NCBI RefSeq assembly: GCF_040227235.1 | Contig: NZ_JBELNZ010000003.1 | Coordinates: 186,001-250,000 of the forward strand | Source of the DNA: Parafrigoribacterium_A soli | GTDB taxonomy: Bacteria > Actinomycetota > Actinomycetes > Actinomycetales > Microbacteriaceae | Length of the DNA: 64,000 nucleotides | Reading direction: 5' to 3' | Shown: positions 8,569-15,651 of the stretch, piece by piece | Layout of the letters: each line of letters starts with the position of its first letter | Numbering within the stretch: the first letter of the stretch is position 1 | Position numbers and translations under genes: made by a program | Notes under the pieces: model-generated | What the model saw: only the letters and a program-made list of their open reading frames with translations | What the model was told of the DNA's origin: nothing | Databases searched by the model: none

Positions 8569-8608
8569 TTGTGACGGTTATCGATAGTCGTTATGTTAAC
8601 GATTATCG
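8569..8608 (+). promoter_or_regulatory. Promoter with overlapping palindromic operator for the DUF2975-like/Xre cassette
   Basis: A -35 TTGTGA (8569-8574), 17-nt spacer and -10 TATGTT (8592-8597) are followed 91 nt later by the first ATG. An inverted repeat, CGATAGTCGTTA (8582-8593) and TAACGATTATCG (8597-8608) with one mismatch, covers the -10 and the expected start point. A protein bound here would block RNA polymerase; the small Xre protein encoded by the fourth gene is the likely ligand. Confidence 0.6.
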
Positions 8609-8688
8609 TTGTTGTCACGGCTGCAAAGGGAACCATGAACGCCTCGGAAATCTCTCGAATGCCCGCTGGACAATCTGGAGGGCACCCG

Positions 8689-9324
8689 ATGAAGACGATG
8701 GAGAAGATTGTGTCGGCAGCAGTCGCAGCTGGAGCTGTCATGGCGATCGGCTGGATGGCGGTTCGGTTCGTCAGTGCGGTCGTGTTCCTGCTGTCGCCGC
8801 TGCGGGATGCCAACTGGTCGAGTGCGGCGACAACTGCCGCCGACAAGTCGCTCGAAGCATCCCTACCCTTGTTTCTGCTTGACAACGGCTCAGTCGCCGT
8901 AAGCGATTCGAGCGGCTACGTTGCGAAGTGGGACGCGTACCATGCCCACTTCGCCGGACTCTGGGCCGCGGCATCAGAAGCAACCACCGCCCTCGCGGTG
9001 ATCGCGGTGACGGTGGCGGTCCTGCTGCTGTGCATCCGGCTGTTCCGCGGAATCCCCTTTTCCCAAAGCATTACCCGCTGGGTTGGAGGCGCGGGCGCCG
9101 CGCTGATCGTCGGCAGCGCGCTCGCCCAGTTGTTCTCGTGGTTTTCCCGACAAGAGATGATCGCCACGATAGCGGTCGATGTGCACAACAATGGCTGGCG
9201 CCGGCCCAGTTCCGCAATCGCTGTCGACATCGTCCCGCTCGCTTGTGGTGCGGTGCTCCTCATCGTGGCTATGGCGTTTCGTGTGGGAACGCGCCTGCAG
9301 CGCGACACGGAAGGACTCGTCTGA
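8689..9324 (+). CDS. DUF2975-like four-span membrane protein (first copy)
   Basis: A 211-residue protein with four predicted membrane spans (about residues 6-28, 100-120, 130-150 and 180-198) and a polar extracytoplasmic stretch between the first two. The C-terminus ends in TRLQRDTEGLV. Layout and tail are those of DUF2975 proteins, whose genes usually precede a small HTH regulator, as here. Function is unknown in the family. Start: ATG 8689 with GGAGG 7 nt upstream; the in-frame ATG at 8593 lies inside the operator and lacks a ribosome-binding site. The stop overlaps the next ATG (TGATG). Confidence 0.75.
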   Translation: MKTMEKIVSAAVAAGAVMAIGWMAVRFVSAVVFLLSPLRDANWSSAATTAADKSLEASLPLFLLDNGSVAVSDSSGYVAKWDAYHAHFAGLWAAASEATTALAVIAVTVAVLLLCIRLFRGIPFSQSITRWVGGAGAALIVGSALAQLFSWFSRQEMIATIAVDVHNNGWRRPSSAIAVDIVPLACGAVLLIVAMAFRVGTRLQRDTEGLV

Positions 9325-9956
9325 TGGCACAAGCGAATGAACAACCCGTCCCCATCAGAGGGCCGCTCGCATTCGCCCGGGGCATCCTGACCCTGGGTGC
9401 AGTACTTTTCATTGGCTGGAACCTCCTCTCCGTTTTTGTGGCACTCACCTTCATCGGTTCGAATTCGCAAGCGTTCACCTTCCCGGTTCTTTCAACCGAC
9501 GCCACCGCAACCCCTGCATCCATTGCCCCGGATGCTTTCGGCTACTTCCGCGAGGCGACGTTCTCTTCATCTGCATTCAGTTGGTGGCCACACGCGTGGA
9601 ACACGCTCGGGGTATTGCTCGGTGCAGTGGTCAGCATCGCAGTCGCAGTACTCGTCACCGGGTTCGCGAAGAGTGCTTCGCAGGGTCTCGCCTTCCGCAG
9701 AAACCTCTCACGAAGCTTGATCGCTGGTGCCATCGTCATCGGACTCGGCGGAACACTTTCCCGAGCCGCTCTGCTCATTGCACAACAGATCGCTTTCGTC
9801 GAAGTGACCACCGCCGCATCGAACACACTCATAATGCCCACCGCCATCGTCCCGGCTGACTGGATGCCATTGCTGGTCGGTGCAGCGATCGCTCTGCTCG
9901 CTGTCGTAGTCCGCTACGGCGAGCGCCTGCAACGTGACACGGAAGGCCTCGTCTGA
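9324..9956 (+). CDS. DUF2975-like four-span membrane protein (second copy)
   Basis: A 210-residue paralogue of the preceding protein with the same four-span layout and an almost identical C-terminal tail (ERLQRDTEGLV). The rest of the sequence is strongly diverged, so the duplication is old. Its ATG overlaps the upstream TGA by one base and its own TGA overlaps the ATG of the following micro-ORF, so translation of the cassette is probably coupled. The two copies may form a heteromeric membrane complex; this is inference. Confidence 0.75.
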   Translation: MAQANEQPVPIRGPLAFARGILTLGAVLFIGWNLLSVFVALTFIGSNSQAFTFPVLSTDATATPASIAPDAFGYFREATFSSSAFSWWPHAWNTLGVLLGAVVSIAVAVLVTGFAKSASQGLAFRRNLSRSLIAGAIVIGLGGTLSRAALLIAQQIAFVEVTTAASNTLIMPTAIVPADWMPLLVGAAIALLAVVVRYGERLQRDTEGLV

Positions 9957-10090
9957 TGGTGTCGCGCGGGCTTGCGCTCACTGAGCTGCGTCAACTGGCG
10001 GTTCACGAGGCCGGGGAAGAGCCGTACGGCGCAATTCGCGTGACTGCGGAGCCGATGCGCATGGGAGCCCACGTTAGGGCGCGAGCGTGA
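9956..10090 (+). CDS. Possible 44-residue coupled small protein
   Basis: The frame begins at an ATG overlapping the upstream stop (TGATG) and ends in a TGA that overlaps the GTG start of the Xre gene (GTGA). The product starts MVSRGLALTELRQLAVHE and is Arg-rich with no membrane span or known domain. Either it is a real small protein, or a translated spacer that carries ribosomes from the membrane-protein genes to the regulator gene. The double overlap is the only support. Confidence 0.4.
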   Translation: MVSRGLALTELRQLAVHEAGEEPYGAIRVTAEPMRMGAHVRARA

Positions 10091-10311
10091 ACGAGGAACT
10101 CACGGGCATCCACTGTCGGCTCGATGAGCTGCTGGAGGAGCGCGGGATGACGCTGACCCGGTTGAGCGAGCTGGTCGACCTGAGCATCGTCAACCTCTCG
10201 ATCCTCAAGAACGACCGCGCCAAGGCGATCCGCTTCTCCACGCTCATCGCCATCTGTGACGCCCTCGACTGCGAAGTCGGGGAACTGCTGGTGCGCGCGT
10301 CTACCGAGTGA
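10087..10311 (+). CDS. Small Xre/Cro-type HTH regulator (HTH_26, YozG-like)
   Basis: A 74-residue protein that is almost entirely one Cro/CI-type helix-turn-helix, with core TLTRLSELVDLSIVNLSILK and KAIRFSTLIAICDALDCEVG. This short subgroup is typically paired with DUF2975 proteins. It probably represses its own cassette through the palindrome at 8582-8608. Start GTG 10087 overlaps the previous stop. No sensor domain is present, so its activity may be set by interaction with the membrane proteins; that is inference. Confidence 0.88.
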   Translation: MNEELTGIHCRLDELLEERGMTLTRLSELVDLSIVNLSILKNDRAKAIRFSTLIAICDALDCEVGELLVRASTE

Positions 10312-10378
10312 CCGCGACATCCGGACTCGCTTCGACACGACACGGCCCACCCCGCTTTTCCTCGGAGGGAGCGGACGC

Positions 10379-11035
10379 TCAGGAGGCGATCGAGATCAGG
10401 TAGGCGACCGGGGTGGATGCGGGGGCGACGGGCGCCGCAGCGGTCGGCACTGCGAGCGACAACCGGGCGATCGGCGCGGTGCGGAGGTCGAGCGCCGCGG
10501 TGTCTCGGTGCCCGAGCGTGGCCGCGGGGCTGCCGTTGAGCGCGAGCTCGAGCCCGTCGACGAGCGAGACCACGAACCAGATCAGCCCCACGATGTCGCG
10601 CTCCCCCGCGCCGATCGGCAGAAGCTCCGCGCGAGCACGAGCCGGATCGAAGATGAGGCCAAGGTCGAGACTCGCACCGCCCAAGGGTCGAGCGGATGCC
10701 GGTGCCCCACCAGCGAAGAGACCGAACTTCTCCCCGGGTCGCAGCCTCGACATCCGCCCGTCCACCGTGAGCTCGAGCCCGTCACCCTCGACGACGCCCA
10801 ACAGTCTCGTGCGTCCGCCAAAATCAGAGAAGGGGACCTCGGAATCGACCGTGGCCATGCTGATGCGCCAGGCCGGTGTCGGCGCCGGTACGGGAGGCAG
10901 GTCGCCGCCGGGGTCGCGATTCGCGCTCGCCATCGCCACCGCGGAGGCCGCGACCTCGCGCGTCACTCCCCCGCCGTTGCGCCACGGCACCACCGGATAG
11001 TCGGCGAAGCGCAGCACTCGCACGCCGTAATCCAT
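10379..11035 (-). CDS. HutD/Ves-family cupin-like protein
   Basis: A 218-residue protein with HutD family signatures: VPWRNGGGVTREVA near the N-terminus, WRISMATVDSEVPFSDFGG, then a second small beta domain. HutD proteins are bicupins associated with histidine utilisation in proteobacteria; Ves is a cold-related homologue. No hut genes are nearby, so the name does not give a pathway. It is divergent from the pirin gene (52-bp gap), another cupin-fold protein, and may share its regulation. Confidence 0.8.
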   Translation of the reverse strand: MDYGVRVLRFADYPVVPWRNGGGVTREVAASAVAMASANRDPGGDLPPVPAPTPAWRISMATVDSEVPFSDFGGRTRLLGVVEGDGLELTVDGRMSRLRPGEKFGLFAGGAPASARPLGGASLDLGLIFDPARARAELLPIGAGERDIVGLIWFVVSLVDGLELALNGSPAATLGHRDTAALDLRTAPIARLSLAVPTAAAPVAPASTPVAYLISIAS

Positions 11036-11087
11036 GCCCCTATCCTCCCTTCTTTCGTCCCGCGGGGCACCCGGCTAGGCTCCCGGC

Positions 11088-12062
11088 ATGAGCAACCTGG
11101 AGAAGGATCCGCTCGAGCTGGTCTGCGACCCGGTCGGCAACGGTGCCGTCGTCGACATCCTCGAGCCGCGCGACGTTCCGCTCGGCGGGCCGCGCGCGAT
11201 GGGCGTGCGGCGCACGCTGCCGCAGCGGCGCAGGTCGCTCATCGGCGCGTGGTGCTTCGTCGACCACTACGGGCCGGATGACGTGGCCGCGACCGGGGGA
11301 ATGGTCGTGCCGCCGCATCCGCATACCGGGCTGCAGACGGTGAGCTGGCTGTTCGCCGGCGAGATCGAGCACAGGGACAGTGCGGACCACCACGCGATGG
11401 TGCGGCCGGGCGAGCTGAACCTCATGACCGCGGGGCGAGGCATCCAGCACTCGGAGGTATCGACCCCGCAGACGACGACGCTCCACGGCGCCCAGCTCTG
11501 GGTTGCCCTCCCCGATGCGACGAGGCACACGGCTCCGCTCTTCGAGCACTACGTTCCCGTACCCGTGCGATTCGGCGCGGCGACGGTGCGGGTCTTCCTC
11601 GGGTCCCTGCTCGGCGAGCTCTCCCCGGCAACGGCGTTCAGCCCGATCGTGGGTGCGCAAATCGACCTGCCGGCCGGGGCATCCGTCGACCTGCCGATCG
11701 ACCTCGACTTCGAGCACGGCGTTCTGGTGGATGCCGGCGAGGCAACCGTGCAGCGCGAGCGGGTTGAGGTGTCGCACCTTGGCTACCTCGGCACCGGCCG
11801 CTCCACTCTGCGCCTCGAGGCGGGCGCGACGCCGGTGCGGGCGCTGCTCATCGGCGGAACACCGCTCGGCGAGAGCATCGTGATGTGGTGGAACTTCATC
11901 GGCCGCAGCCACGAGGAGATCGTGCAGTTCCGCGCCCAGTGGCAGTCGGATGTCGTGGCCGGCGGCACCACAGCTGGCCGCTTCGGTGCAGTGCGCGGCT
12001 ATGACGGCAGGCCGCTGCCTGCGCCCGAGATGCCGAACGTGCGCCTACGGCCGCGCGAGTAG
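11088..12062 (+). CDS. Pirin-family protein (bicupin)
   Basis: A 324-residue pirin of normal length. The N-terminal cupin has the metal-binding segment VPPHPHTGLQTVSWLFAGEI and a later MTAGRGIQHSE that supplies the remaining His/Glu ligands; the C-terminal pirin_C domain follows (GGTPLGESIVMWWNF). Bacterial pirins include quercetinase-like dioxygenases and redox-responsive partners; no specific partner is indicated here. Confidence 0.92.
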   Translation: MSNLEKDPLELVCDPVGNGAVVDILEPRDVPLGGPRAMGVRRTLPQRRRSLIGAWCFVDHYGPDDVAATGGMVVPPHPHTGLQTVSWLFAGEIEHRDSADHHAMVRPGELNLMTAGRGIQHSEVSTPQTTTLHGAQLWVALPDATRHTAPLFEHYVPVPVRFGAATVRVFLGSLLGELSPATAFSPIVGAQIDLPAGASVDLPIDLDFEHGVLVDAGEATVQRERVEVSHLGYLGTGRSTLRLEAGATPVRALLIGGTPLGESIVMWWNFIGRSHEEIVQFRAQWQSDVVAGGTTAGRFGAVRGYDGRPLPAPEMPNVRLRPRE

Positions 12063-12068
12063 CGGCGG

Positions 12069-12245
12069 TTACTTCTCCGGAGCGGGCTGGCCGAGCCGCG
12101 CGCGTTCCTCGGCCTCGATCGCGGCATAGACCTTGCGTTCGGTGCGGTCGGCGTGGATCACGGCGCGCATGATGAACCAGAAGATCAGACCGACGAGGAT
12201 GGTCGGCAACAGCACGAAGAACCAGCTGTCCCAGAATGTGTCCAC
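12069..12245 (-). CDS. Small single-span membrane protein (58 aa)
   Basis: A GTG at 12245 opens a 58-residue product: WDSWFFVLLPTILVGLIFWF gives one membrane span, followed by a charged cytoplasmic tail (HADRTERKVYAAIEAEERAR) ending in PEK. It lies 42 bp after another tiny membrane-protein gene downstream of lysS, on the same strand, so it may be the last gene of the long cluster. The ribosome-binding site is weak. Function unknown. Confidence 0.65.
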   Translation of the reverse strand: MDTFWDSWFFVLLPTILVGLIFWFIMRAVIHADRTERKVYAAIEAEERARLGQPAPEK

Positions 12246-12287
12246 GCACCAAGGATACGGGTTGAGGCTGGATGGTCGCTGCCGCGG

Positions 12288-12407
12288 CTACTTCGTGATG
12301 ATCCCCACGATTCCACTGCCGATGAGGTACAGCGCGAAGCCGCCGACGAGCACCCAGAGAATCAACCGGTTGGTCGTGATCTTGCGCGGATCTTTCTGAT
12401 CGCTCAC
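12288..12407 (-). CDS. Small single-span membrane protein (39 aa)
   Basis: A GTG at 12407 with AGGA six nt upstream opens a 39-residue protein: a charged N-terminus (SDQKDPRKITTNR) and one membrane span (LILWVLVGGFALYLIGSGIV) with GIITK at the end. It begins 7 bp after the lysS stop, so it is very probably translated from the lysS transcript. Function unknown. Confidence 0.65.
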   Translation of the reverse strand: MSDQKDPRKITTNRLILWVLVGGFALYLIGSGIVGIITK

Positions 12408-12414
12408 GGCATCC

Positions 12415-13977
12415 TCACTTCACCAGCGGGAACAGGATGGTCTCGCGGATGCCGAGCCCGGTCAGCGCCATGAGCAGCCGGTCGATGCCCATGCCCATGC
12501 CGCCCGACGGCGGCATGCCGTGTTCAAGTGCGCGCAGGAACTCCTCGTCGAGCCGCATGGCCTCGAGATCGCCGGCAGCGCCGAGCTTGGCCTGCTCGAT
12601 GAAGCGCTCGCGCTGGATGACGGGGTCGACGAGCTCGGAGTATCCGGTGGCGAGCTCGAAGCCGCGCACGTAGAGGTCCCACTTCTCGACGATGCCGGGG
12701 TTCGAGCGGTGATCGCGCACGAGCGGAGAGGTGTCGACCGGGAAGTCCATCACGAAGGTGGGCCGCTCGAGGTCGCCCTTCACGAAGTGCTCCCACAGTT
12801 CCTCGACGTACTTGCCGTGGGTGGCCTGCTTCACCTCGATGCCGAGCGAGTCCGCAAAGGCGGCCAGCTCATCCACGGGAGTCTCGGTGGTGATCGACCG
12901 GCCCGATGCTGCGCTGAGCGACTCGTACATGCTCACGCGGTCCCATTCGCCGCCGAAGTCGTACTCGCTGCCATCGGCCCAGGTCACGACCGTGCTGCCG
13001 CCGATCGCGATCGCGGCGTTCTGGATCATCTCCTGCGTCAGGTCGGCCATCTGGTTGTAGTCGCCGTAGGCCTGGTACGCCTCGAGCATCGCGAACTCGG
13101 GCGAGTGCGTGGAGTCTGCGCCCTCGTTGCGGAAGTTGCGGTTGATTTCGAAGACCCGCTCGATGCCGCCGACCACGGCGCGCTTGAGGAACAGCTCCGG
13201 GGCGATGCGCAGGAACAGTTCGGTGTCGAAGGCGTTGCTGTGGGTGATGAACGGCCGGGCGGATGCCCCGCCATGCATGGTCTGCAGCATCGGCGTTTCG
13301 ACTTCCACATACCCGTGCGCGGCGAAGGTGCTGCGGAGGGACGCGACGGACGCCGCCCGGCTGCGCACCATCTGGCGGGCACCCTCGCGGGCGATGAGGT
13401 CGAGGTAGCGGGCGCGAACGCGGGTCTCCTCGCTGAGTTCGGTGTGCAGGTTGGGCAGCGGGCGAAGCGCCTTGGTGGCGATCTGCCAGTCCTTCACCAT
13501 GACCGAGAGCTCGCCGCGGCGGCTCGCAACGACCTCGCCCGAGACGAAGAGATGGTCGCCGAGGTCGACGAGGTCCTTCCACGATTCGAGCGACTCCTCG
13601 CCGACGACCGCGAGGGAGACCATGGCCTGGATGCGGGATCCGTCTCCGGACTGCAGCGAGGCGAAGCACAGCTTGCCCGTGTTGCGCAGGTGCACGATGC
13701 GACCCGCCAGGCCCACGATCTCGCCGGTCGCGGCATCCGGCTCTAGCTCGCCGAAGCGCGCACGGGTCTCGGTGATCGTCGTCGTGATCGGCAGCGACAC
13801 GGGGTAGGCGCCGGCCCCGGACTCGATGAGGCGATCGCGCTTGCCGAGTCGCACCTGCATCTGCTGCGAGGCCTCGGCCTCGAACGCCGCTTCGGCCTCC
13901 AGGGCCTCCGCGTCCTCGCGGGCGATGTCGAGAGCCGTGGCCTCGCTCTCGGCCTCGTGTGCCGGTGGTGTGGTCAT
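12415..13977 (-). CDS. lysS: Lysyl-tRNA synthetase, class II
   Basis: About 520 residues: an N-terminal OB-fold anticodon domain (GLAGRIVHLRNTGKLCFASL) and a class II catalytic core with motif 2 FEINRNFRNEG and motif 3 GMGMGIDRLLMAL. It charges tRNA-Lys. The extra ~45 Ala/Glu-rich residues before the OB fold are common in actinobacteria. Start: ATG 13977 (MTTPPAHEAES) resembles relatives; a TTG at 14034 overlapping the panC stop would add 19 residues and cannot be excluded, since the cluster favours overlaps. Confidence 0.95.
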   Translation of the reverse strand: MTTPPAHEAESEATALDIAREDAEALEAEAAFEAEASQQMQVRLGKRDRLIESGAGAYPVSLPITTTITETRARFGELEPDAATGEIVGLAGRIVHLRNTGKLCFASLQSGDGSRIQAMVSLAVVGEESLESWKDLVDLGDHLFVSGEVVASRRGELSVMVKDWQIATKALRPLPNLHTELSEETRVRARYLDLIAREGARQMVRSRAASVASLRSTFAAHGYVEVETPMLQTMHGGASARPFITHSNAFDTELFLRIAPELFLKRAVVGGIERVFEINRNFRNEGADSTHSPEFAMLEAYQAYGDYNQMADLTQEMIQNAAIAIGGSTVVTWADGSEYDFGGEWDRVSMYESLSAASGRSITTETPVDELAAFADSLGIEVKQATHGKYVEELWEHFVKGDLERPTFVMDFPVDTSPLVRDHRSNPGIVEKWDLYVRGFELATGYSELVDPVIQRERFIEQAKLGAAGDLEAMRLDEEFLRALEHGMPPSGGMGMGIDRLLMALTGLGIRETILFPLVK

Positions 13978-14026
13978 CTGTTCGCGCTCTCGGTTCGAGG
14001 GGTCTGCATGAGGAAAGAGCTGGGCG

Positions 14027-14887
14027 TCAGCCAAGCTGGATGATCGCGTTGTCGATCAGCCTGGTCGTTCCGACGGTCGCGGCGACCAGCACGACGGCCC
14101 GACCGCGATAACCAGCATCGACAGCGAGCAGCGTCTGCGGATCAACGACGACCAGGTAGTCCAGTTTAACGAGTGATTGCGAGGCGGGCGGCTGCGCGGC
14201 GAGCGACGACCTCGCGGCCTCGAGCACAGCATCCGCCCCACCGACAGCGGATGCAGCCCCGGCAGCCAGCGCGGCCGAGAGCCCCAGCGCTGCCGCGCGC
14301 TCGCTCGCGGAGAGGTACCGATTGCGGCTGGACAGCGCCAGGCCGTCGCTCTCGCGCACGATCGGCACCACCTCGACCGCGACCCGAAGGTTGAGGTCTG
14401 CCACCATGCGCTTGACCAGGAAGACCTGCTGCGCATCCTTCTGGCCGAAGACGACGACGTCGGGGGCCGCGATGTTGAGCAGCTTGTTCACGACCGTGAG
14501 CACGCCATCGAAGTGTCCGGCCCGCGCCGCGCCCTCATAGAGGCCGCCGACCTCGCCAGCGACGACGCGCGTCTGGGTGGGGCCGTCCGGGTAGATCTCG
14601 TCGACCGAGGGCGCAAAGACGTGATCGACGCCGGCGAGTTTGGCGACATCGGCGTCGAGGTCGCGAGGGTAGCGATCGAGATCCTCGCTCGGGCCGAACT
14701 GCAGCGGGTTGACGAAGATCGAGACGACCACGACATCCGCCACCTCGCGGGCACGCGCGACGAGCGCAAGATGCCCGGCGTGCAGCGCACCCATGGTCGG
14801 AACGAGTGCGATGCTCTGCCCCGCGGCCCTGGCATCCGCGAGCCGTGCGCGCAACTCGGCGATGGTCTCGGCTACGGCAACTGGCAC
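14027..14887 (-). CDS. panC: Pantothenate synthetase (pantoate--beta-alanine ligase)
   Basis: A 286-residue enzyme that joins pantoate and beta-alanine with ATP to give pantothenate. The HIGH-like nucleotidyl motif is in PTMGALHAGHLALV, followed by VSIFVNPLQFGPSEDLDRYP (pantoate site), VVFGQKDAQQ, and the KMSKS-like segment LALSSRNRYLS. It sits between the DUF2520 protein and lysS, the usual actinobacterial order. Confidence 0.96.
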   Translation of the reverse strand: MPVAVAETIAELRARLADARAAGQSIALVPTMGALHAGHLALVARAREVADVVVVSIFVNPLQFGPSEDLDRYPRDLDADVAKLAGVDHVFAPSVDEIYPDGPTQTRVVAGEVGGLYEGAARAGHFDGVLTVVNKLLNIAAPDVVVFGQKDAQQVFLVKRMVADLNLRVAVEVVPIVRESDGLALSSRNRYLSASERAAALGLSAALAAGAASAVGGADAVLEAARSSLAAQPPASQSLVKLDYLVVVDPQTLLAVDAGYRGRAVVLVAATVGTTRLIDNAIIQLG

Positions 14888-14937
14888 ACCCCGATGTTAC
14901 CGGGCCGCCGCGCCTGCCGATTGTTCGCCGAGGAGAG

Positions 14938-15651
14938 TCAGAGCAGCGAGACGTCGGGCGGTCCGGCGGTTCGACGCAGCGCGTTCTCGACCGAGGAGCG
15001 CACGAGCGGACCGAGCACCCGGCCCGGCGCATCCACCCCGATCGAGGCGAGGATGCCGGTGGCCTGATCCACGATCGCGGTCGAGAAGCTCACGGCGGTC
15101 GAGATCGCCTCGGCGAACGCGGCCCGGTTCGACTCCTCCACCACGATCGGCTCGCCACCCATCTCCACGACGAGGGCCTGGCCGATCGGCAGCACGGGAG
15201 CGGGAGCCGTGACGGCGAAGAAACTGTCGACCATGCGGCTGAGGTCCATGGTCGTGCCGGTGAACGACATGATCGGATGCACGGCGAGCGGAATCACGCC
15301 CTGCGCCATGGCGGGCGCGAGCACCGCGGTGCCGAACTCCGCCGCGGTGTGCAGCACGAGTTGCCCGGGCTGCCAGGCGCCGGTCGCGGCGAGTCCCTCG
15401 ATGAGCTGCACCAGTTCTCCCGCGGGCACCGCGAGCACGACGAGTTCGCTGCGTTCGATCAGTTGCGGCACCTCGAGGATGGGAGCGCCGGGCAGCATGG
15501 CCTCCGCGCGTTCCCTGCTGGCCTCCGAGATCGCCGAGATGCCGACGATGGCGTGGCCCGCCCCTGCGAGCGCCGCCCCGATGACCGGGCCGACGAGTCC
15601 CGCGCCGACGATGCCGACACCGAGCCGGCCCGAGCGTTCCTGCGTGCTCAT
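14938..15651 (-). CDS. Rossmann-fold/DUF2520 protein (ketopantoate-reductase-like)
   Basis: A 237-residue protein with an N-terminal NAD(P)-binding Rossmann fold (GVGIVGAGLVGPVIGAALA) and the C-terminal all-helical DUF2520 domain, including VIPLAVHPIMSFTG. Adjacency to panC in many actinobacteria has led to the suggestion of a pantothenate role, perhaps ketopantoate reduction; this is not proven by the sequence. Start ATG 15651 overlaps the stop of the upstream PH-domain gene (ATGA). An in-frame extension to 15999 is part of that gene's shadow. Confidence 0.85.
   Translation of the reverse strand: MSTQERSGRLGVGIVGAGLVGPVIGAALAGAGHAIVGISAISEASRERAEAMLPGAPILEVPQLIERSELVVLAVPAGELVQLIEGLAATGAWQPGQLVLHTAAEFGTAVLAPAMAQGVIPLAVHPIMSFTGTTMDLSRMVDSFFAVTAPAPVLPIGQALVVEMGGEPIVVEESNRAAFAEAISTAVSFSTAIVDQATGILASIGVDAPGRVLGPLVRSSVENALRRTAGPPDVSLL

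Larger units (their letters stand above)
8238..8688. other. 451-bp divergent intergenic region between clpC and the DUF2975-like cassette
   Basis: No convincing gene is present. The clpC side carries a ClgR-like palindrome (8318-8328). The middle has a 9-bp inverted repeat (AAAGGAGGA at 8489-8497 with TCCTCCTTT at 8524-8532) around a TTGCGGCCGCAA palindrome and followed by TTTT. The right side has a promoter with an overlapping operator (8569-8608). Confidence 0.7.
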
